Assembly (NCBI RefSeq): GCF_002849695.1
Contig: NZ_CP018937.1
Coordinates: 5,084,001-5,148,000 of the forward strand
Direction of reading: 5' to 3'
Length of the DNA: 64,000 nt
Origin: Bacteroides fragilis
GTDB taxonomy: Bacteria; Bacteroidota; Bacteroidia; Bacteroidales; Bacteroidaceae
In this document: positions 1 through 7,862 of the stretch, one piece after another
Layout: each line of letters begins with the position of its first letter
Position numbering within the stretch: the stretch's first letter is position 1
The notes under the pieces: generated by a model
Told to the model about the DNA's origin: nothing
What the model saw: the letters and a program-made list of their open reading frames with translations, nothing else
The model's database searches: none
Translations under genes and position numbers: made by a program

Positions 1-1398
1 GCATTCAATACCTGCATCAGTTTCATGGTAAACTGCAATTTGCAACATTATAGTGGTGAGAGCGGATTGACTTATTTTACCCAGCTGTTCGTTATTATGC
101 TGTTCCAATTTATCACTGCTGCTACAGGGATGGCCGCTATGGCCGGTATCATGAAAAGTATGGCTGCCAAATCCACCAGAACAATAGGTAACTTCTGGCA
201 TTTCCTGGTAATAAGCTGTACACGTATTTTATTACCTCTTTCGTTGATTGTCGGTTTCGTCCTGATTTTGCAGGGAACACCGATGGGATTTGATGGTAAG
301 ATGAAGGTGACTACCCTGGAAGGACAGGAGCAGATGGTATCGCAAGGACCTGCGGCTGCAATTATCCCTATTAAACAACTGGGAACCAATGGTGGCGGTT
401 ATTTCGGGGTTAATTCTTCACATCCGCTGGAGAACCCTACTTATCTGACTAATATGGTTGAATGCTGGTCAATCTTGATCATTCCGATGGCAATGGCGTT
501 GGCTTTGGGCTTCTATACCAATCGCAGAAAGTTAGGATATAGCATCTTTGGAGTGATGCTGTTTGCTTATCTGGCCGGAGTTTTCATTAATGTTCAGCAG
601 GAAATGGGAGGTAATCCACGTATCGATGAGATGGGAGTTGCTCAGGATCATGGTGCGATGGAAGGCAAGGAGGTAAGGCTTGGGGCCGGAGCCACAGCAT
701 TGTGGAGTGTGACTACAACGATTACCTCTAACGGATCAGTCAATGGCATGCACGATTCGACTATGCCGCTCAGTGGAATGGTCGAAATGCTGAATATGCA
801 GATTAACACTTGGTTTGGTGGTGTCGGTGTCGGATGGATGAATTATTATACCTTCATTATTATGGCCGTGTTTATCAGTGGCTTGATGGTGGGACGTACA
901 CCTGAGTTTCTGGGAAAGAAGGTAGAAGCCCGGGAGATGAAGATTGCAACTCTCGTTGCTTTGCTCCATCCGTTTGTTATCCTTGTGTTTACTGCCATTT
1001 CAAGTTACGTTTATACACATCATCCCGATTTTGTAGAGAGTGAAGGAGGCTGGTTGAATAACCTCGGTTTCCACGGGCTCAGCGAACAACTCTATGAATA
1101 TACCTCTTCGGCAGCCAACAATGGTTCCGGTTTTGAGGGGTTGGGTGATAATACTTACTTTTGGAACTGGACATGTGGGATTGTGCTTATCCTGAGCCGT
1201 TTTATTCCAATTATCGGTCAGGTAGCCATTGCGGGACTTTTGGCACAGAAAAAGTTTATTCCCGAAAGTGCCGGTACATTGAAAACGGATACTGCGACTT
1301 TTGCCATGATGACTTTCGCTGTTATCTTTATCGTTGCAGCCTTGTCTTTCTTCCCTGTGCATGCATTAAGTACGATTGCCGAACATTTAAGTTTATAA
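1..1398 (+). CDS. kdpA: Potassium-transporting ATPase, KdpA subunit (5' partial)
   Basis: KdpA is the K+-binding, channel-like membrane subunit of the KdpFABC high-affinity potassium pump. The reading frame is open from base 1 (it begins AFNTCISF), so the first in-frame ATG at 25 is internal; about 100 N-terminal residues are missing compared with a usual length near 560. The selectivity-filter-type segment GTNGGGYFGVNSSHPLENP and a later TSSAANNGSGFEGL segment are typical of the family, and several hydrophobic segments alternate with loops. It is followed after 21 bases by kdpB and then kdpC in the usual operon order. Identity is near certain; only the true start is unseen. Confidence 0.97.
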   Translation, partial: AFNTCISFMVNCNLQHYSGESGLTYFTQLFVIMLFQFITAATGMAAMAGIMKSMAAKSTRTIGNFWHFLVISCTRILLPLSLIVGFVLILQGTPMGFDGKMKVTTLEGQEQMVSQGPAAAIIPIKQLGTNGGGYFGVNSSHPLENPTYLTNMVECWSILIIPMAMALALGFYTNRRKLGYSIFGVMLFAYLAGVFINVQQEMGGNPRIDEMGVAQDHGAMEGKEVRLGAGATALWSVTTTITSNGSVNGMHDSTMPLSGMVEMLNMQINTWFGGVGVGWMNYYTFIIMAVFISGLMVGRTPEFLGKKVEAREMKIATLVALLHPFVILVFTAISSYVYTHHPDFVESEGGWLNNLGFHGLSEQLYEYTSSAANNGSGFEGLGDNTYFWNWTCGIVLILSRFIPIIGQVAIAGLLAQKKFIPESAGTLKTDTATFAMMTFAVIFIVAALSFFPVHALSTIAEHLSL

Positions 1399-1419
1399 GA
1401 ATAGCAGGATAATATAGTT

Positions 1420-3468
1420 ATGAAAAATAAAATGTCAGCTTCTATGTTTCAAAAGGAGCAAGTAATGGAAAGTATCAAGCAATCGTTTGTGAAGTTAAAT
1501 CCGCGAATGATGGTAAAGAATCCGATCATGTTTACAGTAGAGATAGTTACCCTTATTATGTTGGTGGTGACGGTGTTCTCTCTGTTCACTTCGGAGTATG
1601 GTGCTTTCGGATATAATTTGTGTGTATTCCTGATTTTGTTTATCACTTTGTTGTTTGCCAACTTTGCCGAAGCGATAGCCGAAGCCCGTGGCAAAGCACA
1701 AGCGGATAGCCTGCGTAAGACGCGTGAGGAAACTCCTGCCAGACTGGTGATGGGTGACAAGATTCAGACGGTGAGCAGTTCAATGCTGAAAAAGGGAGAT
1801 GTTTTTGTGTGTGAGGCAGGCGATACGATTCCTGCCGATGGAGAGATTATCGAAGGATTGGCTTCGATTGATGAAAGTGCCATTACCGGTGAATCTGCTC
1901 CTGTGATTCGTGAAGCAGGTGGAGATAAGAGTTCGGTGACCGGTGGAACTAAAGTGCTTTCGGATCACATCAAGGTATTGGTGACACAACAGCCCGGTGA
2001 AAGTTTTCTCGACAAGATGATTGCTTTGGTAGAAGGTGCCAGCCGACAAAAGACACCGAACGAGATAGCTTTGACCATTCTGTTGGCCGGTTTTACACTT
2101 GTGTTTGTCATCGTTTGCGTCACTCTGATTCCGTTTGCTGATTATACCAGTCTTGAGCATCCTGGAACGGCCATCTCGATCGCAGCTATTCTTTCTCTGT
2201 TTGTCTGTTTGATTCCGACTACTATCGGGGGACTGCTTTCTGCAATCGGTATTGCCGGTATGGATCGTGCACTGCGTGCCAATGTGATTACGAAATCGGG
2301 CAAGGCTGTTGAGACGGCAGGTGACATTGATACTCTGCTGTTAGATAAAACGGGTACCATTACGATTGGTAATCGTAGAGCGACAAAATTCCATTCGGCA
2401 CCGGGAGTCGGTCCGCGTGAGTTTATTACGACCTGTCTGCTGGCTTCCCTCTCGGATGAAACGCCTGAAGGTAAGTCCATCGTAGAGTTAGGACGTGAAT
2501 CGGGGGTACGCATGCGGAGTCTTAATACGACCGGTGCACGCATGATTCAGTTCACTGCCGAAACCAAATGTTCGGGGGTTGATTTGTCCAATGGTACACA
2601 AATCCGTAAAGGGGCTTTCGATGCAATCCGTAAAATAACGGAGGCTGCAGGAAATAAATTTCCGAAAGAAATAGAAGAAGTGATAGCTGAAATTTCGGGT
2701 AATGGCGGTACACCGCTGGTAGTGTGTGTCGACCAGAAGGTAACAGGGGTTATTGAGTTGCAGGATATCATCAAACCGGGAATTCAGGAGCGTTTTGAGC
2801 GCTTGAGAAAGATGGGAGTGAAAACGGTGATGGTGACCGGTGACAATCCCCTGACCGCTAAATACATTGCAGAGAAGGCAGGAGTAGATGATTTCATCGC
2901 CGAGGCAAAACCCGAAGATAAGATGGAATATATCCGTAAGGAACAACAGTCAGGTAAGTTGGTGGCTATGATGGGCGACGGAACGAATGATGCTCCTGCG
3001 CTGGCACAGGCTAATGTCGGTGTGGCAATGAACAGTGGTACCCAGGCGGCCAAGGAAGCCGGTAATATGGTCGACCTTGATAACGATCCGACGAAGTTGA
3101 TAGAGATTGTGGAAATCGGAAAGCAACTGCTGATGACTCGCGGTACGTTAACAACTTTCTCTATTGCAAACGATGTGGCCAAATACTTTGCTATTGTGCC
3201 TGCCCTGTTTATGGTGGCTATTCCAGAACTCGGTGCACTTAATGTCATGAATCTGCACAGTCCGGAAAGTGCGATCCTTTCGGCTGTTATCTTCAATGCT
3301 ATTATTATTCCGATCTTAATTCCATTGGCTTTGAAAGGAGTACAGTATAAACCGATCGGAGCATCGGCACTACTTCGTCGTAACCTGCTGATTTATGGGT
3401 TAGGAGGGGTGATAGTTCCTTTTGTCGGAATCAAGTTAATCGATTTGGTAGTCAGTTTATTCTTCTAA
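1420..3468 (+). CDS. kdpB: Potassium-transporting P-type ATPase, KdpB subunit
   Basis: KdpB is the catalytic P-type ATPase subunit that hydrolyses ATP and drives K+ uptake through KdpA. The 682-residue length is normal. The phosphorylation motif DKTGT lies near residue 309, the actuator motif TGES near residue 155, and the hinge motif GDGTNDAPALAQ in the C-terminal half. Membrane segments lie at the N terminus, around residues 220-280 and at the C terminus. The gene sits 21 bases after kdpA and 11 bases before kdpC, so the three are surely co-transcribed. The start at 1420 gives the usual cytoplasmic N terminus. Confidence 0.98.
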   Translation: MKNKMSASMFQKEQVMESIKQSFVKLNPRMMVKNPIMFTVEIVTLIMLVVTVFSLFTSEYGAFGYNLCVFLILFITLLFANFAEAIAEARGKAQADSLRKTREETPARLVMGDKIQTVSSSMLKKGDVFVCEAGDTIPADGEIIEGLASIDESAITGESAPVIREAGGDKSSVTGGTKVLSDHIKVLVTQQPGESFLDKMIALVEGASRQKTPNEIALTILLAGFTLVFVIVCVTLIPFADYTSLEHPGTAISIAAILSLFVCLIPTTIGGLLSAIGIAGMDRALRANVITKSGKAVETAGDIDTLLLDKTGTITIGNRRATKFHSAPGVGPREFITTCLLASLSDETPEGKSIVELGRESGVRMRSLNTTGARMIQFTAETKCSGVDLSNGTQIRKGAFDAIRKITEAAGNKFPKEIEEVIAEISGNGGTPLVVCVDQKVTGVIELQDIIKPGIQERFERLRKMGVKTVMVTGDNPLTAKYIAEKAGVDDFIAEAKPEDKMEYIRKEQQSGKLVAMMGDGTNDAPALAQANVGVAMNSGTQAAKEAGNMVDLDNDPTKLIEIVEIGKQLLMTRGTLTTFSIANDVAKYFAIVPALFMVAIPELGALNVMNLHSPESAILSAVIFNAIIIPILIPLALKGVQYKPIGASALLRRNLLIYGLGGVIVPFVGIKLIDLVVSLFF

Positions 3469-3479
3469 ATATTCAAACA

Positions 3480-4061
3480 ATGAAAACATTATTAAAATCT
3501 ATCAAGATAACGCTTGTGTTTTGTGTATTCTTCTCAGTGTTCTATATTCTCGTGTTATGGTTGTTTGCTCGGGTAGCCGGTCCCAATCAGGGTAATGCGG
3601 AGGTGGTGACATTGAACGGTAAAGTGGTCGGCGCCGCCAATGTCGGACAAAAATTTACGGAGGATATTTACTTTTGGGGACGCCCTTCATGTGCAGGTGA
3701 CGGTTATGATGCAACCAGTTCATCTGGTAGTAATAAAGGGCCTACCAATCCGGAATATCTGGCAGAAGTGAAATCCCGTATCGACACTTTCCTGGTTCAC
3801 CATCCATACTTGTCCCGTAAAGATGTGCCTGCCGAAATGGTGACGGCCAGTGGTTCGGGACTGGACCCCGATATCACTCCTCAGAGTGCTTATGTGCAGG
3901 TAAAAAGGGTCGCTCAAGCACGTGGAATGGATGTAGAGGAAGTCAGAAGGATTGTAGATAAGGCAGTGGAAAAACCATTGTTAGGGGTATTCGGAACCGA
4001 GAAAGTAAATGTATTAAAATTGAATATAGCTCTTGAAGAGACAAAAGTAAACAGGAAATGA
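3480..4061 (+). CDS. kdpC: Potassium-transporting ATPase, KdpC subunit
   Basis: KdpC is the small single-span subunit of the KdpFABC pump, needed for assembly and activity. The 193-residue product has one N-terminal membrane helix (about residues 8-30), then the conserved segment IYFWGRPSCAGDGYDATSSS and the SGLDPDITPQSA motif typical of KdpC. Its stop codon overlaps the ATG of the next gene (ATGA), which implies translational coupling with the outer-membrane protein that follows. Confidence 0.97.
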   Translation: MKTLLKSIKITLVFCVFFSVFYILVLWLFARVAGPNQGNAEVVTLNGKVVGAANVGQKFTEDIYFWGRPSCAGDGYDATSSSGSNKGPTNPEYLAEVKSRIDTFLVHHPYLSRKDVPAEMVTASGSGLDPDITPQSAYVQVKRVAQARGMDVEEVRRIVDKAVEKPLLGVFGTEKVNVLKLNIALEETKVNRK

Positions 4062-4813
4062 ATATGAGAAATATTATAAATAAAAACACGATTTTAACAT
4101 CACTGGCACTTGTGGCTATGTGTTTTTGGGGAGGCATAAATGCAAATGCTCAACAGTTCAATGTTCAGGGCGATCTGGTAAGCTCTTACATTTGGCGTGG
4201 AATGTATCAGACAGGGGTCAGTATTCAGCCGACTCTGGGGTTCAGTGCCGGAGGCTTTTCGCTGACGGCATGGGGATCTACAGATTTTGACGGGACTTCC
4301 GCTTCGGCCGGAGCTGCTGCCAAAGAGATAGATTTGACTGCTGCCTATACTTTAGGTAATTCCGGATTGACTTTTTCAGTTGCAGATTTATGGTGGGCAG
4401 GACAGGGAGCGCGTAAATACTTTAATTTTAAAAGTCATGAAACCGCTCACCATTTTGAAGCAGGACTTACTTATGCCGTCCAGTCTGAAAAGTTTCCTTT
4501 ATCTATAGCATGGTATACCATGTTTGCCGGACAAGATAAGAATGCGGAAGGCAAACAGAATTACTCGTCTTATGTCGAGTTTAATTATCCTTTCTGTGTA
4601 AAGATGGTAGATCTGAACGCAACTTGCGGTATTGTCCCTTATGCGGCTCCTCAGTACAATTGTGATGGATTCGCTGTGACCAATGTTGCTTTGAAAGGAA
4701 CTACCCGGATCAGATTCAATGATACGTTTGCTTTGCCTATATTTGCACAGGTTGTTTGGAATCCTCGTATGGAAGATGCACATTTGGTGTTTGGTATCAC
4801 TTTAAAACCGTGA
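4058..4813 (+). CDS. Kdp-linked outer-membrane beta-barrel protein
   Basis: This 251-residue secreted protein has an N-terminal signal peptide ending near NANAQQ. The remainder alternates short amphipathic strands with aromatic residues, as in a small outer-membrane barrel, and ends in a strand. It overlaps the kdpC stop by four bases, and an alternative start at 4064 has a better-spaced AGGAA upstream. The position between kdpC and the split kdpD suggests a role in ion access or sensing at the outer membrane, but no substrate can be read from the sequence. Barrel topology is inferred from composition and pattern, not proven. Confidence 0.75.
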   Translation: MNMRNIINKNTILTSLALVAMCFWGGINANAQQFNVQGDLVSSYIWRGMYQTGVSIQPTLGFSAGGFSLTAWGSTDFDGTSASAGAAAKEIDLTAAYTLGNSGLTFSVADLWWAGQGARKYFNFKSHETAHHFEAGLTYAVQSEKFPLSIAWYTMFAGQDKNAEGKQNYSSYVEFNYPFCVKMVDLNATCGIVPYAAPQYNCDGFAVTNVALKGTTRIRFNDTFALPIFAQVVWNPRMEDAHLVFGITLKP

Positions 4814-4853
4814 AATCAGATATAACTTAAAAACTCGTGAAGTTGTTAGCCGG

Positions 4854-4881
4854 CCCGTAGCAGTAGTGATACTGTTACGGG
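4854..4881 (+). other. Intercistronic hairpin in the kdp operon
   Basis: Twelve-base arms CCCGTAGCAGTA and TACTGTTACGGG enclose a four-base loop, with one mismatch. The hairpin lies in the 94-base gap between the barrel gene and the kdpD-like gene. No T-run follows, so it is more likely an RNA-processing or stabilising stem, or a weak pause, than a strong terminator. Confidence 0.5.
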
Positions 4882-4907
4882 TTATGCAGTATAAAAAATG
4901 AATAAAT

Positions 4908-6035
4908 ATGGATAGAGAAGAGAGTGTACAACATTTCCTCGATTTGATAAAGAGATCACGTCGTGGTAAGTTCAAGGTTTACATCGGTATGATTGCCGGT
5001 GTAGGCAAGTCTTACCGTATGCTTCAGGAAGCACACGATTTGATTGATAGTGGAGTAGATGTCCGGATAGGATATATTGAGACACACGGGCGTGCCGGGA
5101 CGGAGGCCGTATTGGAAGGCTTGCCGGTTATTCCGCGTAGGAAACTGTTTTATAAAGGGAAAGAGCTTGAGGAGATGGACTTGGAGGCGATTATCCGTAT
5201 TCATCCCGAAATTGTGATAGTGGACGAGCTGGCACATACTAATGTGGAAGGAAGTCTAAATGAGAAACGTTGGCAGGATGTGATGACATTGCTCGATGAA
5301 GGCATTAATGTGATTTCGGCAGTCAATATCCAGCACATTGAGAGTGTAAACGAAGAAGTGCAGGATATAGCAGGCATTGAAGTTCGGGAACGTATCCCCG
5401 ATAGCGTACTTCAAGAGGCTGACGAGGTCGTGAATATTGACCTCACAGCCGAAGAACTGATTACCAGGCTTAAAGCGGGGAAGATATATAAAGCGGAGAA
5501 GATTCAGACCGCACTCAATAACTTTTTTAAGACTGAAAACATTTTGCAACTCCGTGAATTGGCCTTGAAAGAGGTCGCATTGCGAGTAGAGAAGAAAGTG
5601 GAAAATGAAGTTGTGATGAGCATTGGCCTTGGGGTTCGTCATGAAAAATTTATGGCTTGCATCAGTAGTCAGGAAAAGGCTCCCCGGCGTATTATACGGA
5701 AAGCAGCCCGTTTGGCTACCCGGTACAACACCTCGTTTGTAGCACTCTATGTACAGACTCCCAAAGAGAGCATGGAGCGTATCGATCTGGCCAGTCAGCG
5801 TCATTTGCTGAATCATTTCAAACTGGTGACAGAGTTGGGGGGAGAAGTGGTTCAGGTGCAGTCGAGAGATGTATTGCAGAGCATTGTACAGGTTTGCAAA
5901 GAGAAACAAATATCCACTGTTTGTATGGGATCCCCTTTCCTCCGATTGCCCGGCGCTGTGTGCGGAATATTGAAATATCGCAGATTTTTAAATAATCTGG
6001 CACAAGCGAACGTAGATTTGATTATACTTGCATAA
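4908..6035 (+). CDS. kdpD: KdpD N-terminal sensor protein (no kinase domain)
   Basis: This 375-residue protein equals only the cytoplasmic N-terminal part of KdpD. It has the KdpD domain with a Walker A-type GVGKS near residues 31-35 and the segment VDELAHTNVEGS, then a universal-stress-protein-like domain (about residues 235-375). Canonical KdpD is near 900 residues and continues into four membrane helices and a histidine kinase; here the frame stops cleanly at 6035. A separate histidine kinase gene starts 26 bases later, so the sensing and kinase parts are split over two genes. No kdpE-type response regulator is visible in the window. The gene probably senses K+ or ionic conditions for the upstream kdp genes. 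Confidence 0.9.
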   Translation: MDREESVQHFLDLIKRSRRGKFKVYIGMIAGVGKSYRMLQEAHDLIDSGVDVRIGYIETHGRAGTEAVLEGLPVIPRRKLFYKGKELEEMDLEAIIRIHPEIVIVDELAHTNVEGSLNEKRWQDVMTLLDEGINVISAVNIQHIESVNEEVQDIAGIEVRERIPDSVLQEADEVVNIDLTAEELITRLKAGKIYKAEKIQTALNNFFKTENILQLRELALKEVALRVEKKVENEVVMSIGLGVRHEKFMACISSQEKAPRRIIRKAARLATRYNTSFVALYVQTPKESMERIDLASQRHLLNHFKLVTELGGEVVQVQSRDVLQSIVQVCKEKQISTVCMGSPFLRLPGAVCGILKYRRFLNNLAQANVDLIILA

Positions 6036-6061
6036 AAAATGATTTAGTCTCATTATCGATT

Positions 6062-7501
6062 ATGAATATAAAAACCAAATTACTTTTCGGCATTGGAATA
6101 TTGGCCGGAATGATCATTTTACTGGTAACACTTTCAGTGGTTAATCTTCAGATTTTGACGGCTACGGAACCTGACAGTCCGGTTGCTATGCCTGCTCTGG
6201 AACGTGCTCTTTTATGGATTTCCATAACGGGTGGTATTTGTATCTTGACGGGGTTGGTTCTGCTTATTTGGCTACCCCGCTCCATTAATAGACCGGTAAA
6301 GGAACTGACTCGTGGAATTCTGGAAATAGCCAATCATAATTATGAAAAGAGATTGGATATGAAGGGGTATGAAGAATTCAGGGAGGTTTCCGATAGTTTT
6401 AATCGTATGGCAGAGAAACTGACAGAATATCGTGATAGTACGTTAGCTGATATTCTTTCTGCAAAAAAATTTCTTGAGGCTGTAGTCAATAGTATCCATG
6501 AACCGATTATCGGGCTGAATACCGAACGGGAAATTCTTTTTATTAATAATGAAGCACTGAATGTGCTCAATATGAAGCGTGAGAATGTGATTAGGCACTC
6601 GGCTGAGGAACTTTCTTTGAAGAATGATCTGCTGCGCAGACTGATACGTGAACTGGTGACTCCCGGCGAAAAGAATGAACCCTTGAAAATCTATGCGGAT
6701 AATAAAGAAAGTTATTTCCAGGCTTCTTATATCCCGATTGAGAATGCAGAGGCAGAAAAAGGAGAAGCCCGTAATTTGGGAGACGTCATTTTGCTGAAAA
6801 ATATCACAGAATTTAAGGAACTCGATTCGGCAAAAACAACCTTCATTTCCACTATTTCTCACGAACTGAAGACCCCCATTTCTGCCATTATGATGAGCCT
6901 TCAGCTATTGGAAGACAAGAGGGTAGGAGTTCTGAATGGAGAACAAGAACAGCTGTCAAAGAATATAAAGGATAACAGCCAACGTTTGCTTGATATTACC
7001 GGAGAATTACTGAATATGACTCAGGTGGAAGCCGGTAAACTTCAGATGATGCCGAAAATTACAAAACCTATCGAACTGATTGAATATGCCATTAAGGCCA
7101 ATCAGGTACAGGCCGATAAATTCAATATACAGATAGAAGTGGAGTACCCTGAAGAGAAGATACCTAAGTTATTTGTGGATAGTGAAAAGATAGCTTGGGT
7201 GCTTACTAATCTTTTGAGCAATGCAATCCGCTATTCTAAAGAGAATGGACGGGTGGTGATTGGTGCACGGCGTGAAGAGGAGTATATCGAACTCTATGTC
7301 CAGGACTTTGGGAAGGGTATTGATCCGCGATATCACCAAAGTATTTTTGACCGTTATTTCCGTGTACCGGGAACAAAAGTCCAGGGTAGCGGATTAGGGT
7401 TGTCCATTTCAAAAGATTTTGTGGAAGCACATGGAGGTACGTTGACGGTACAGAGCGAACCTGGTAAGGGAAGTTGCTTTGTGATAAGGCTGAAGGCTTG
7501 A
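6062..7501 (+). CDS. Membrane histidine kinase (HAMP-PAS-HisKA-HATPase), KdpD partner
   Basis: The 479-residue protein has two N-terminal membrane helices (about 7-31 and 53-72), a HAMP linker, a PAS-like domain (about 135-250), a HisKA domain with phospho-acceptor H in the SHELKTP motif near residue 267, and a C-terminal HATPase domain with N box NLLSNAIRYS and G boxes DFGKGI and GSGLGLSI. It follows the KdpD sensor gene by 26 bases and is the likely kinase half of a split KdpD. The periplasmic loop is very short, which suits an intracellular or membrane signal. The cognate regulator is outside the window or elsewhere. Confidence 0.9.
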   Translation: MNIKTKLLFGIGILAGMIILLVTLSVVNLQILTATEPDSPVAMPALERALLWISITGGICILTGLVLLIWLPRSINRPVKELTRGILEIANHNYEKRLDMKGYEEFREVSDSFNRMAEKLTEYRDSTLADILSAKKFLEAVVNSIHEPIIGLNTEREILFINNEALNVLNMKRENVIRHSAEELSLKNDLLRRLIRELVTPGEKNEPLKIYADNKESYFQASYIPIENAEAEKGEARNLGDVILLKNITEFKELDSAKTTFISTISHELKTPISAIMMSLQLLEDKRVGVLNGEQEQLSKNIKDNSQRLLDITGELLNMTQVEAGKLQMMPKITKPIELIEYAIKANQVQADKFNIQIEVEYPEEKIPKLFVDSEKIAWVLTNLLSNAIRYSKENGRVVIGARREEEYIELYVQDFGKGIDPRYHQSIFDRYFRVPGTKVQGSGLGLSISKDFVEAHGGTLTVQSEPGKGSCFVIRLKA

Positions 7502-7862
7502 TAATGTAGGAAATAATATGTTTTTTCTAAAGAATCAACTTATAATATCTTTATATCACAAGGCTTTTTATTATTTTTGGTGATATATTGATTAGAGGTG
7601 GATTAGATCTATGTATTCCATATTGACTATGTTGTCAAGTATAGAGACTGATTACTATAAAGGAGCCTGTAAACTTGATATCTCTGGTACAGAGTGCTAT
7701 TCTCATAAACAGAACCTTGCCCGTTAAATGTGTAGTATTGATGTTTCTTAGGAGTTTATTATAAATTCATTCAAGACGGATTTCTCCATTTTTATAAAAT
7801 ATTTTATGGCTTTTGAATTGCTGGGATCCATTGTTTTATAATTTAGAATTAAACAAAAAATC
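7502..7862. other. Intergenic region, no gene seen
   Basis: This 361-base AT-rich gap separates the histidine kinase from the next secreted enzyme gene. I see no open frame of note, no strong terminator hairpin and no clean promoter with the Bacteroides -7 consensus. It presumably contains the promoter of the gene at 7863. Confidence 0.5.
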
